Positions 11,162-22,985 of a DNA stretch of 64,000 bases are shown one piece after another. Location of the stretch: NCBI RefSeq assembly GCF_003255815.1, contig NC_037689.1:142316766-142380765 (forward strand), given 5' to 3'. The stretch comes from Theropithecus gelada (lineage: Eukaryota; Chordata; Mammalia; Primates; Cercopithecidae). A program made the position numbers and the translations under genes. Each line of letters starts with the position of its first letter. The first letter of the stretch is position 1. Below the pieces are notes generated by a model. The model did no database searches, was not told the DNA's origin, and worked only from the letters and a program-made list of their open reading frames with translations.

Positions 11162-11328
11162 CAGTGTCTTGCAAACTGAGGAGGCATCATTATCAACTGC
11201 AGAGTTTGTCAAACTATAGATTGCCAGAATTTGATCCAGTAAGTCTGGGGCTAATAATTTGCATTTCTGTCATGTTCATAAGGGACACTAATGCTACTAC
11301 TCTAGGAATCACACTTTGAGAACCATGG
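11162..11328 (+). repeat. MER5A-like hAT-Charlie relic
   Basis: It begins CAGTGTCTTGCAAACTG and ends CACTTTGAGAACCATGG. These are the decayed complementary ends of MER5A (CAGTG...CACTG). In between lie the central wordings for 'missing consensus' text such as GAATTTGATCCAGTAAGTC. It is a non-autonomous element without coding capacity. Confidence 0.72.
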
Positions 11329-11347
11329 GATATATTTTTTTTTAAAC

Positions 11348-11502
11348 CAGGGGTAAACCAACTACAGCCAGCTGGTAAATTTACCCTCAGCATATTTTTG
11401 TACAGTCCATGATCTAAGAATTATTATTTTTTAAGTTTTAAAGGGTTGTTAAAACATCCCCCCAACCCAAGGATATATAACAGAGACTATGTTTCCCATG
11501 AA
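11348..11502 (+). repeat. Second hAT-type non-autonomous DNA transposon relic
   Basis: It starts CAGGGGTAAACCAACTACAG and continues through TTTTTGTACAGTCCATGATC, TTAAAGGGTTGTTAAAAC and GGATATATAACAGAGAC. This matches the common primate repeat that opens CAGGGGTTGGCAAACTACGG (MER3/MER33-like; name uncertain). The 3' end is lost. It lies 20 bp from the MER5A-like copy. Confidence 0.6.
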
Positions 11503-12772
11503 GCATATATTATTATCTGACTCTCTATAGAAAATGTTTACCAACACTGTTTTAAACAATACAGGTATTGCAAACACAAATGATGGAATCTGTAAAAGGT
11601 TTAAACTGCCTTCGTCGCTGAAGAATACAGCAAATATGTATTTTGTCTTTCCTAAACCACATTATAATTCCAATATTCTACCTTTGTCTAATTCTTGTTG
11701 GGCTACCTTTATCCATCATAGGGACTTTAAGAATGATTTCAATTATTCTGTAAAAACATTTCACTGAAATAAAATATGAATAATGTTAGAAACATTATTA
11801 TTAATAATGTGAAGAAACTAAGATGAAATTCTTTCAATATTTAAGCTTACCTCCTTATTTTAATTGTACTTTAAATCCTTTTATTTTTTTGGAATATTCT
11901 GGTAAGTCTTTTCTAGATGTCCGATTTCAATCTGGAACAAGTAAGCTTCAAATTCAACACTAAGGTTTATGGAAGCTCATTTCAACTATTTTTATATTGT
12001 TAGTGCTGCACGTTGGTATGCATTAGTAGGACATTAATCCAGATGCCATTTTTTTCTTATCTAGTTTAGAACTTTATCCAGGGTCAAGAAAGGAACCATA
12101 GCATAGCCAACCTCTTAAACACATATAGTACATCCAAAGACTCCTACACATGCATGTACTCTTAGGTTGGCTGTGAAATGGTAATTAGCAGCACCAATCA
12201 GAAGTGTCTGAGTTCAACCACACAGATACACAAGAGTATTATATTTTATCAATAAGCAGATGAAGTAGAGTGGCCTAGAGGTAGGTGTCAGTGAGCAAGA
12301 AGGATGAAAAAGATATACCTGAGAAAGGGGAGTGTTCTGAATTCAAAGGTCAGAGCCTGAGTGGGGTAAGGAAAGAATCCATGCCTAGGGTGTGTGGAGG
12401 GGCAATCTGACATGTGGTATGAGAGACAAGCAGAATGAAGAGGGCTTCCACATGAAAGGCATATCAGTGTGAGGTACAGATAACTGAGCAGGGTAAGCAA
12501 GGTTTCCATACAGGGTACTGGCATCAGCAACAGTCTGGCTTAATGTGTTGGAGCAAAAATTTGGTAAAAAGTACACTCATACAAAAAGGTGACAGGATTT
12601 TGGAGCCCAAAATAGGTGAGAAAGAAATCTAGGCTGATATGGAAGTTAAGGTGGCAGTAAAGGGAGACTGTGTCTGTGTGAAGATATTGATCACACACGT
12701 AAATATATTAAAGCTAATGAGGACAAAAGAAGGCTTTAACAAATATGGAAAAGAAAAAAGAAAAGAAACCCT
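11503..12772. other. Unassigned sequence, 1.3 kb
   Basis: No repeat family or gene is recognised. Short open frames on both strands (for example 11534-11767 plus, 12288-12530 minus) show no recognisable domain and are treated as chance frames. Confidence 0.4.
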
Positions 12773-13131
12773 AATACGGTTTCACTCTGTGTCTCCACCA
12801 AAATCTCATCCTGAATTGTAATCTCCACATGTCAGGGGAGGGGCCTAGGGTGAGGTGACTGAATAATGGGGGTAGACTTCCCCTTTACTATTCTTGTTAT
12901 AATGAGTATTCACGAGATCTGATAGTTTAAAGTGTGTCATATATCCCCACTCTTACTCTCTCCTGCTGCCATGTAAGACGTGCCTTCCTTCCACTTCACT
13001 TTCTGCTATAATTGTAAGTTTCCTGAGGCCTCCCCAGCCATGTGGAACTATGAGTCAATTAAACCTCTTTGGTTTATAAATTACCCCATTTCAGGTAGCT
13101 CCTTATAGCAATGTGAAAACAAACTAATACA
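12773..13131 (+). mobile_element. MaLR LTR (MST type), 5' copy
   Basis: A nearly complete MST-type LTR. It runs from ATACGGTTTCACTCTGTGTC through GAATAATGGGGGTAGAC, CACGAGATCTGATAG and CCCCAGCCATGTGGAAC to AACAAACTAATACA. It is more diverged than the provirus at 5701-7933. Internal MST sequence follows directly, so it is a 5' LTR in plus orientation. Confidence 0.85.
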
Positions 13132-13515
13132 GAAAATTTGTACCAAGCGTGGGGCACTGCTATAAACATACCTGAAAATGTGGAAGCGAGTTTGAAACTG
13201 GGTAACAGGCAGAGGTTGGAACAGTTTGGAGAGCTCAGAAGAAGGCTGGAAAATGTGGGAAAGCTTGAAACTTCCTAGAGATTTGTTAAATGAATTTGAG
13301 CAAAATGATGTTACTGATATGGACAATAAAGTCCAGACTAAGGTGGTCTCAGATGGAGATGAGGATCTTATTGGGAATTGGAGGAAGGGTCACTCTTGCT
13401 ATGCTTTTACAAATAGACTGGTGACATTTTGCCCCTGCCCTAGAGATCTATGGAACTTGAGAAAGATGATTTAGGGTATCTGGCAGAAGACATTTCTAAG
13501 CAACAAAGAAGTCAA
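13132..13515 (+). mobile_element. MST internal region, truncated after ~380 bp
   Basis: Internal MaLR sequence continues from the LTR (GGAAGCGAGTTTGAAACTGG through GTGGTCTCAGATGGAGATGA). It stops near 13515, soon after GGGTATCTGGCAGAAGAC. No 3' LTR follows. The piece missing here corresponds closely to what is present at 27378-28505. Confidence 0.82.
13226..13474 (+). pseudogene. Second copy of the MaLR internal open frame
   Basis: 82 codons are open in the same frame as the frame at 6068-6556. The two share landmarks such as VVSDGDEDL and CPCPRDLWN at the same spacing. It is cut short by a frame change at the equivalent of residue ~118 of the longer copy. It is a fragment with no expected function. 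Confidence 0.45.
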
Positions 13516-15111
13516 GATTTGATTTGGCTATTTCTAAATCTGTACACTCATGTATGATTATATGGTCATAATATAACAGGGTTAATTTTCTAATTTTGTG
13601 GCTGTATTGCAGTTATGTAGAATATCCTTGACTAAAGGCAATATACACCAAATTATTCAGAAGGGATTACAAAAAAGGTAATCAATTTACTCTCAAATGT
13701 TTCCAGTAAAAAAAAAAAAAAAGTTATTTGTAGTATATTTGCAACTTTTCTATTATTTTAAGGTCTGTTATATAAATCTACCAAAGCTATGAGAGGGGGA
13801 TATTGCATTATTATATTGGACAGAGTGTTGCAGTATATATTTTACCTCCTTGGCATGATGATCTATAGAAGGGATTCTCAGTAGAAGAGAATGAATGCAC
13901 TTTTACTACAATTTGATGATGAGATTAACTTCTCCATAATTCACAGGAGAATATGTAGAAAGAGAAAGTTCATAAAATTTTCATATTTGTGGCCTTATAT
14001 TAGATTTTTAATTTATTTAAATTAAAACCAGAAATGAAACAAAACAGGAAATTCTTTTCTGAGAGAAAGTGGCATATAACAACAGATGTTAGGATTTCCT
14101 GGGATATTAAAGAGCCCTAATTCACCCTTGCCTAGATATCCTGCTTAAGACATGAACTATCTTACTTAGAATATTTTGCTTGCTATAGGAATGATAACCT
14201 ACCAAAACTCAAGGATATTTCTAGCACTGGAAATTCTATTAGGGAGAAAAGACTTTTGAATCTTGTTCAGAGTAGATACAAAAGATGCTGTAGTCATCTG
14301 AGGCCAAGAAACTGCAGAATTTGATGTAATACCCAAAGGTGTTTGGAATCTGGAAGCATACAAGTGACTTTGGCTGAATCTTTGCAAGCTTTAGAAGAGG
14401 TTTTCTTTCTTGCTGAAAATCAAAATGCATACTGGATAAACCTCTTAAAAACACTTCAGAGAGCTGGAGAAAAAGTCATCTGCATTCACACAGATGACAG
14501 AGATTCTGTAACAGAGGAGATTTGCCCAGGTAATTTAGAGTCAGATACCATTTGGCGTGGGTTTTGGCTGGAGGAGAAGTCCTGACAACCACTTTGCAAA
14601 TTTGTGGGAAGCCAGGTTGTAACATGCCTATGCACTGTCTCTAAGTACAAATTGCCAAGTAAAAGGGAACTTAATTCCTTACCAAATGAATACACCTCTG
14701 AATCTGCCCTCCAGATAACATCTTAGGGCAGTGGCAGAGAAACTGTGATTAATGGCACTTCTCAGTCACTAAAACTTTAGAACAATGAAAACATCCCTCT
14801 TTTTGTACTACTTATAGAGAGCCACAGACATTTCATGGTAGATTGTACTTATTTAGAAAACAGTCACACAGAATGCAAGGCTTATTGGGGGAATTTCAGG
14901 ATATCTGGAAGAGACACATGAATTTTACAGTAGTATAGTTTTAGCCAGCCTCTATAACCCCTCTTGGTATAGACAACAGAGATCAAGTAGTGGAGGCAAA
15001 AGAGGCATGAACAGTTACCACATTATGGATGTTGGGTGGGCGGATGAACAATTACTCATAAGTCAGCTACTTCCTGTTCTATAGCCTAATGTTGGTGATG
15101 AGCCAAATATG
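13516..15111. other. Unassigned sequence, 1.6 kb
   Basis: No recognised repeat. An A run lies at 13708-13722. An 80-codon frame at 14343-14585 (plus) has no domain I can name. The region could be single-copy or a very old ERV relic; nothing in it decides between these. Confidence 0.4.
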
Positions 15112-17660
15112 CAAGTATTTATCCTTCCAGGGATGCAAGGATGTTTAACATATGCAAAACAATCAATGTGATATATCATATCAATAAAATGAAGGGCAAA
15201 AATTATATGATCGGTTCAGTTGATTCTCAAAAGACATTTGATACAATTCAACATGTCTTCGTGATAAAAAAAAAAACCTTAAAAACCTGAGTGTAGTATA
15301 GAAAGAATATACCTCAACGTAATAAAAGCTATATGCACCAGACTCACAGATAGTATCCTACTGAATGGGGGAAAAAATGAGAGCCCTTACTCAAAGATTT
15401 AGAACATGACAAGAATGCCCACTTTAACCACTGCAGTTCAACATAGTACTGGAAGTCCTAGCTAGAGTGATCAGACAAGAGAATGAAATAAAGAGCATCC
15501 AAATTAAAAATAAAGAGTCAAATTATCCTGATGGTCAGATGATATGACCTTACCTTTGGAGAAACCTAAAGACTCCACCAAAATACTATGAGAACTGATA
15601 AACTAATTAAGTAAAGTTGTAGGATACAAAATCAACATACAAAAAATCAGTAGCATTTTTAAATGCCAACAGTGAACAATGTGAAAAAGAAATAAATAAG
15701 CTAATTCAATTTACAATAGATACAAATAATGTACCTAGGAATTAAACCTAACCAAAGAAGTGAAAGATCTCTACCATAAAAACTATAATATACTGATGAA
15801 ATAAATTGAAGAGAAGACAAAAGTGAAAAGATATTTTATGCTTATGTATTAGAAGAATAAATACTGTTAAAATATCCATACTAACAGAAGTATCTACTAA
15901 ATGCAATCTCTGTCAAAATACCAATGATCTTCTTCACAGAAATAGAGAAAATGATTCTAAAATATATATGGAGTCACAAAAAGACCCAGAATAGCAAAAG
16001 CTATCCTAAGCAAAAAGAACCAAACTGGAGAAATTATATTACTTAACTTCAAATTATACTACAGAGGTCTAGTAACCAAGACAGCATAGTACAGGAATAA
16101 AAACAGACACACAGACCAAAATAACAGAATAGACAACCCAGAAATAAATCCACACACTTACAGTGAGCTCATTTTCCACAAGGTGGCCAAGAACATACAT
16201 CGGGGAAAAGAGATTCTCTTCAATAAATGGTGTTGGGAAAACTGGACATCTATATGGAAAAGAATGAAGCTGGACCACTGTCTCTCATCATATGCAAAAC
16301 AAACAAACAAACAAACAAACAAAAACAAAAAACTACACTGATAAGAAAAACTTAAATCTAAGACATAACATTATAAAACTAGTACAAGAAAACTTTGGGG
16401 AAAATCTCCAGGACACTGGTCTGGGCAAAGATTTCTTAAGTAATACACCACAAGCACAGACAACCAAAGCAAACATGGACAAATGGAATCACAAGTTAAA
16501 AAGCTTCTGCATAGCAAAGAATACAATAAAGAAAGTGAAGAAGCAACCCACATATTGGAAGTAAATATTTGCAAACTAATCATCTGTCAAGGAGCTAATA
16601 ACCAGAATATAGAAGAAACTCAAACAGCTCTATAGAAAAAAAAGCTAACAATCCAATTAAAAATGGGCTGAAGATCTGAATAGACATTTCTCAAAAGACG
16701 ACATACAAATGGCAAACGTATATATGAAAAGCTTCCCAATATCACTGATCATCAGAGAAATGTAAAACTGCAGAGAGATACCATCTCATCTTAGTTAGAA
16801 TGGCTTTTATCCAAGTGTAAGGCAATAACACACGCGGATGAGGCTGTTGGAAAAAAGGAACCCTTGTACACTGTTGGTGGGAATATAAATTAGGAAAACT
16901 ACTCTGGAGAACTGTTTGGAGGTTTCTCAACAAACTAAAAATAGAGCTTCCATAAGATCCATCAATCCCTCTCCTATGTATATATTCAAAATAAAGGAAA
17001 TCAGTATATCAAAGAGATACCTGCACTCTCATGTTTATTACACTTTGGCTATACACAAATAGCCAAGATTTGGAAGCAACCTTAATGTCCATCAACCTAT
17101 ACATGGATAAAGAAAAACCGGTATATATACACAATGGAGTACTATCCCTCCTTCAAAAAAATGATATTCTGTCATTTGCTACAACATAGTTTGAAGTGGA
17201 TGTCATGGTGTTACGTGAAATAAACCAGACATAGAAAGACAAACCCTTCATGGTCTTAATTATTTGTGGGAGGTAAAAGTTAAAACAGTTGAACTCATGG
17301 AGATGGAGAGTAGAAGGCTGGCTACCAGAGGCTGGGAATGGTAGTGGGGGTGTGGTGCTTAAGTGGCAATGGTTAATGGGTACAAAAAAAAGTTAGAAAT
17401 AATAAATAAGGCCTAGTGTTTTCTAGCACAATAGTCAGATGTAATTTATAATCAAATGTAACTTAATAGTACATTTTAAAGTTACTAAATGAGTATAATT
17501 AGATTGTAATACAAAGGATAAATGCTCAAGGTGATGGATACACCATTTACCCTGATGTGATTATTACGCATTGCATTCTTGTGACAAAGTATCTCATGTA
17601 ACCCATAAATGCATACACCTATTATGTACACACAAAACTAAAAATTAAAAATAAATCGGA
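15112..17660 (+). repeat. L1 LINE, sense, 5'-truncated (L1MA grade)
   Basis: It begins inside the ORF2 reverse-transcriptase region (GGGATGCAAGGATGTTTAAC) and runs through the ORF2 C-terminus. The 3' UTR follows (TGTAACCCATAAATGCATAC), with an A-rich end near 17660. Stops and indels break the frame throughout; the longest remnant is about 90 codons. An (AAAC)n expansion lies at 16297-16326. Confidence 0.88.
16297..16326 (+). repeat. (AAAC)n microsatellite
   Basis: About seven AAAC units lie inside the sense L1, likely grown from an A-rich stretch of ORF2. Confidence 0.9.
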
Positions 17661-17914
17661 ATCAAATATTAACATTTGTTAAATCTCAGTGGTAGTTATA
17701 CAGGTATTGCTATCAGCACCTTGTTTTCTTGTATTTTGTATGTTTAAACTTCATATATATACAAAACTACATATACACATAAAACTTGGGTTCAGATGAA
17801 ACTACCTGGACTTTTTGAGTGGGGTGAAGAACAAAATATTCTTTAGATTAGCAGGCTATTTCTAGGCTAAAGTTGAATTTGGGATAAACAGCAATAAAAG
17901 AATCAAGCAATCTT

Positions 17915-17958
17915 CATGTGTGTGCATGTGTGTGCATGTGTGTACATGTGTGTGTCAC
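17915..17958 (+). repeat. TG-rich simple repeat
   Basis: Imperfect TGTGTGCATG units, about four copies, grading into TGTGTGTC. Confidence 0.85.
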
Positions 17959-18549
17959 CTCATTTATAAAAGGGTTAGAGGTCTTGGGGAGAGGAATAGA
18001 AGATAATATAGACAGTAAGCAATATTCATGTTATACTTAAGAAGGATGAAAAAGGGATGAAAAGAAAGTTAAGTAATAGTAAGAGTCTTGAAGTCATAGA
18101 TAAATTTGTTTTTTATCTAGTAGACTATTGGAGGTAAAACATCGTTTTTGAAGTAATGAGGTAACAAAAGTCATCTCCTGGGAAAACCACTCTGATGGAA
18201 GTTATGGGCTGCTGGAACTTAGGCAAGCCTCTTCCTACCTGCTCTCATAAAGAAGGGCACAACACAATAGGAGCTTTTATTTCTGCATTCCTTCACCTCC
18301 TCATGCCCTTTTGTAGGAAAGAATTTAAGACAGGCCCTTCTCCACCTATCTGCCACTTTTCCATCAAAAGAATTACAGAGTTTAGCAGTTTGGAGACAGT
18401 TTTCACAGCTATTATTCACTTTACCAGATAGTTCTTCTGTAGGATGTCTTTTTCAATAAGGGTCCATTTCTTACTGCCTTTAAAGTATTATACAAAATTA
18501 TTTTGCTATGAAATGAAATGTCTATCTACTGTCCAATCACTTTTTCTTA

Positions 18550-18618
18550 TAAAAGAAAAAGTAAAAGTAAAATGAAAGAAAGGAAAGTAAAAGTAAAAGT
18601 AAATGAAAGAAAGAAATG
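18550..18618 (+). repeat. Purine-rich simple repeat
   Basis: Alternating AAAGT and GAAA units on one strand (AAAGTAAAAGTAAAATG and variants). It has no coding meaning. Confidence 0.8.
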
Positions 18619-20682
18619 ATTCTGCATCTTTAGTCCAGGCAAATTCCACCTCATGTCAACTCCGTACTTTCAACATCTCAGGCTGTTACTTTTCTAATAA
18701 AATGCAAAAAGAAAATCAGTGATGAAATGACTGTTTGTAATGCTACTTGATTCAAAGGGACTGACATCCCACACAGAAAGTATTATTCCTTATGGTTACT
18801 TGAAAACGAATCAGAGATTATTACTTATCCATAGCTCCATACGAAGGAGCAAATGGCATTTTTTTTTCACCTAAAATTTGGAATAGTTAACAAAGAATTC
18901 CATTAGGTGTCAGGGGACTTGGGGTTCATCTCTGACAAGATTTGCTACTGGTACAAGAGACAAAAACGTCATTACTGCTCCTCATTTTAACTGTGGAGCT
19001 AGGATGATACTTAGCTAACACAGGATTTATTATAAACTTTCAAATACTATTCAAAGGCGACTGCTTGTCAGTTTATGATCTTTAGAAAGTTTATATGTTA
19101 AAACAAAGGAATACAAACACAAAATAAATTAACACAGAGAAAATAACCAGTGTGATAAATGACAAAGTCTTTGTGTTTTATTGCAAATTATAGATCTCTA
19201 TAATCACTTCAAAAGGACTCAAGCATTTAACATCACAGGAGTATATTTATATATTTTTGCAATGTAAAATATATTCCATTGCATGCCCTTTTAATGCTGT
19301 GCCAACACATAACGTAATTGTAGAATAACATTCATTGTAAGAATTGATGGAAGCTATTATGTTATAGGTTAAGTGAAATGATAATGGCAGGGTATGGTAA
19401 TAAAATTCTCCTTGTACAAAAAGGAGAATGCAGAAAAGCACTTTATTTCTTCATCATAAAAGCCTTCTTACTAAAATATAATTCCAAGATAAGCTAAACA
19501 AATATCATTCAAAGAGGTGTTAGAAGACAATTATAAAAAACAACTCATGTTTATTTTTATCTCATGTCTTGTAATTCCTGTTTTGTGTTTTATAACTCAC
19601 ATATATACTGTTATTGTTATACATGTTTATAATTTATAAACAAATAAATGGTGCAACAAGACCATTTCAATGACTTCATCAAATCCTATCTAAGTTAGTC
19701 TTCTAATTTGTTCCTCTGCCTCTAGTCTCACCCATATCCCTCCATTCTTTACTCCACATTGTCAACAGAGGCATCTTTCCGAAGTGTATATCTGATTTTG
19801 TTTTATGACAGATGAGAGTTCTTGGAAACAGACTGTGAGATGAGGGTTTATATGCAGAAGGTTTACTGGGAATGATCACAGAAGATATACGTATAAGGAA
19901 GCAGGGAAGGCAAGGTGGAGCAGAGGGAAAATTTTATCCCCACTGCTTTGCAAATGGAGTCTTAAGAGTATACTTCAGAAATAACTGGAGCTTGAATATC
20001 CAGCTTTTTGGTGTTGTCTCAAATTGAAGAAACGGGATTTTACTTTTGAACCCTCAGAGAGCCAATCATTGTCCATAGACTAAATGACATAAGAGTGGCT
20101 GTAAATTTGGGTAAGGAAGCAGTGTTCTTTGGGGTTCCCAACTGTGAGCGGCCAGCAGAAGACATTCCCAACATTGGCTCTGAAGAGATCTTGGTGGATT
20201 GATACCTTACCCATTACAAAGTTCTGATCCCAAACAAAGATATTAAAAATTTAAGTTAAGAGAGATAAGGGGAGGGTTTGTGAATAATTTATATTACTTA
20301 AAAGAGAATTATTGCTGTGCTCTGGAGAAATTTTTTTTCTTTTTCTTTTTCTTTTTTTTTTTTTGGTGGTTGGGGAGGGATATCCTTTTCATGTCAAACT
20401 TAGGAAAAGCAGCTTTAATTAGTCCAATTTTAAAATCCTAAGGCAGATTTCTTGAAGTTTGAGAAACTCAGTAGACTGTGGTCTATCTCCACCCACAAAA
20501 ATATGGAGGCCTAAGTCAACTTTGTTGACCAGTGAAAACAAGATGCTGCTTCATATGGAAGCTATACACTTCCCTCTAGTGGTTATTCAAAGGCCCAAGA
20601 ACTAACCAAGTTTGCTAAGGTAAGCACTCAAATAATTATAATTCCAAAAATACTATGAATAATGCTATAAGAAAAGTTCAAA

Positions 20683-20985
20683 GCTGAGTGTGGTGGCTCG
20701 TGCCTGTAATCCCAGCACTTTGGGAGGCCAAAGAGGGCAGATCACCTGAGGTTGGGAGTTCGAGACCAACCTGACCAACATGGAGAAACCCCATCTCTAC
20801 TAAAAATACAAAATTAGCCAGGTGTGGCGGTGCATGCCTGTAATCCCAGCTACTCAGGAGGCTGAGGCAGGAGAATTGCTTGAACCTGGGAAGTGGAGGT
20901 TGTGGTGAGCCAAGATCACACCATTGCACTCCAGCCTGGGGAACAAGAGTAAAACTCTGTCTCAATCAATCAATCAATCAATCAG
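20683..20985 (+). repeat. AluS, full length, (AATC)n tail
   Basis: A dimeric Alu from GCTGAGTGTGGTGGCTC to GCACTCCAGCCTGGGG, with a tail altered to AATC units. Imperfect duplications flank it: AAAGTTCAAAG around 20673-20683 and AAAGTTGAAG after the tail at 20986. Confidence 0.93.
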
Positions 20986-21111
20986 TAAAGTTGAAGACAA
21001 TTGCTAGTGGGTTGTGAAGGAAAAAGAAAAGAAAATTGCTTCTAGTTTCAAAAAGTAGAGAAACTTTTACACACTAATTAGCATTTTATGTGGTATTGAA
21101 CTGTAATGAAG

Positions 21112-21263
21112 AGAGGAAAAAGCATAAGAAGGTTTAAGGTGAAGTAAACAGCCTGAGGCAAAGTACCAGTGTTAAAAGTACTGTGAAAGAGGAAAAAGCA
21201 TAAGAAGGTTTAAGGTGAAGTAAACAGCCTGAGGCAAAGTACCAGTGTTAAAAGTACTGTGAA
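21112..21263 (+). repeat. Perfect 76-bp tandem duplication (2 copies)
   Basis: Copy 1 is 21112-21187 and copy 2 is 21188-21263. I find no mismatch between them. Each contains GGTTTAAGGTGAAGTAAAC and CCTGAGGCAAAGTACC. The unit is not a known repeat. Identity implies a recent duplication or an assembly artefact. Confidence 0.95.
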
Positions 21264-21316
21264 AGAAGAGTATGTCAGATGACACAATGAAATACAGTGA
21301 AATATCACTGTGGATC

Positions 21317-21699
21317 TGTATTAGTTTATTAGGGCTGCCATAACAAAATACCATAAACAGCCACTTTGAGCTCTGGAGGATGGAAGTCCAAGGTCAAGTG
21401 TTAGCGGGGTTGGTTTCTCCTTAGGCCTCTCTCCTGGGCTTGGAGATAGCTGTCTTCTCACTCTGGTGTCATATAACCTTTCTTCGGTTTGTTTGTATTC
21501 CAGATATCTCCTTAGGTGTCCAAAATTTCTCGTTTCATAAGGACACCAGTCAGATTGGTTTATGGCCCACCCTAAAGGCCTCATTTTAACTTTATCAGCT
21601 TTTTAAGAGCACTATCTCCAAATACAGTCACATTCTGAGCTACTGAGTTTTAAGACTTCAATATATGACTTTTGGAGAAACACAATTCAGCCCATAACA
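21317..21699 (-). repeat. MLT1-type MaLR LTR, antisense
   Basis: It reads ATTAGTTTATTAGGGCTGCC, CTCTGGAGGATGGAAGTCC, ATAAGGACACCAGTCAGATT and CTCCAAATACAGTCACATTC, and ends CAATTCAGCCCATAACA. This is the reverse complement of an MLT1-like LTR. It stands alone. Confidence 0.8.
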
Positions 21700-21834
21700 G
21701 GACCTTAGAATAATTAATCTATTATAAACTCATGCATATATGTAAACCTGAGCTAGAATCATGTAAAAAAAAAGAAATTAAAATTTTGACATTAGAAAAG
21801 TCTTTGATGATTTCTAGTTTATTTATTCATTGAA

Positions 21835-21995
21835 AGATTAATAGTGTGAGCTTGAACAACTTATGTAATTTCTTTAATCTTCTGTTTCCTCAATGAAAAA
21901 ATGAATATAAAAATGTCTACTTTATTGGGTGGTTGTGAAGATTAAATGAGATAATCATTTCTAAATAATTTAGCACACAAACTGACAGTGATTTA
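21835..21995 (+). repeat. MIR SINE
   Basis: The MIR core wordings are visible: CTTGAACAACTTATGTAAT, CTGTTTCCTCAATG, then GGTTGTGAAGATTAAATGAG. The tRNA-related head is missing. Confidence 0.7.
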
Positions 21996-22029
21996 TAGAT
22001 CAGTATAATTTATCTTACCTTATTTTCTT

Positions 22030-22335
22030 CTAACTTTGGCTAAAATTACACATTGTCAATGAAGTCTTAATTGACTATTCTTTTAAAATCATAAATTTCT
22101 ATTTCCCTTGCAAGCATATCTTCATATACCTTCTGTTTATTGTTCCTTGTGGTACCTGCTATCTAACATACAATATATTTATTTATTTACTTAAAATTTG
22201 TTTTCTGACTACCCCCCACTAGAATGACAGCTAATTGTGTATAGAAACATCAACTTTTTCTCTGCTGTATCCCCGTGCCTAGAATGTTCTAGCACATAAT
22301 AAATGCTCAGAAAATATTAGTTGAATTAATATTGA
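22030..22335 (+). repeat. L2 LINE 3' fragment
   Basis: CCCCACTAGAATGACAGC, CTCTGCTGTATCCCCGTGCC, then GCACATAATAAATGCTCAG and TTAGTTGAATTAAT are the usual order of the L2 3' end. It is non-coding. Confidence 0.75.
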
Positions 22336-22784
22336 ATACTATTTAGAAATAATTAACTTATGCTATAATCAAATTTGTAGATTAATACTTAAAGAGCATT
22401 CAACCCAGGATTTACCATTATAACAGACATCCATGAAAAGGCTTTATAAAAGTTATGGTTCATAGGCAACTAACATTGTGAAATGACTACATTTCAGACT
22501 AGGCAGGCATAGCATCCCTACAGGACTAGCAACAAACCTGATTGAAGAGTTCCTTTTTTTTTCATCTTCATTGACATGTAGCAGACTTGTTTTAACAGAG
22601 AAACAAAATGACAACTTGTTGAATGAATTAGACTAAGAGACAACCCACAGAGAACTTGAAAACCCACCCTGCACTGGACTTTCGTTGACTTCAGAAGGCA
22701 TTATTAAAAATCTTAGAGGTTTTTACATTAGAGGCAGGTGTTACTTATATTGCAACAATTTGTATTCTAGCCACATATGTATAT
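22336..22784. other. Unassigned spacer
   Basis: No repeat or gene recognised. Confidence 0.4.
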
Positions 22785-22985
22785 ATGTTAACTCAAGTGA
22801 TCCTCACAACAACCGAATGACGAAGATACAATTATAATCCTCTCTTTCTAGATGAAAACACCAGAGGCTCAGAGAGTTGAAGGAACACTATAAAGCCACC
22901 CATCTGAGAAGTGTTATTCATGATATGTACCTGGGTCTTCAGAGAAATAGGACATTGCGTTCTTCACTCTACAACACTGCCATTT
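22785..22985 (-). repeat. MIR SINE, antisense
   Basis: GATCCTCACAACAACCGAATG, then AAACACCAGAGGCTCAGAGAG, then ACCTGGGTCTTC match reverse-complement MIR, including part of the tRNA-derived head near its right end. Confidence 0.75.

Larger units (their letters stand above)
17661..20682. other. Mostly unassigned 3-kb stretch
   Basis: No gene is recognised. Low-complexity patches are a GTGTGCATGTGTG repeat at 17915-17958, AAAGTAAAAGT/GAAAGAAAG repeats at 18550-18618, and a CTTTTT/T run at 20330-20364. The 19803-20230 part may be an old interspersed repeat, but I cannot name it. Frames at 18195-18431 and 19247-19441 show no domain. Confidence 0.4.

Noticed and set aside
14343..14585. 80-codon frame, acidic, with HTDDRDSV
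   Set aside because: No domain, no splice-site context, no repeat identity; kept as unassigned DNA. A search against ERV and exon databases would decide.
18195..18431. Open frames on both strands
   Set aside because: Overlapping frames on opposite strands without a domain are expected by chance.
19803..20230. Possible interspersed repeat (GGAAACAGACTGTGAGATGAG)
   Set aside because: It resembles a repeat I have seen but cannot name; left as unassigned.
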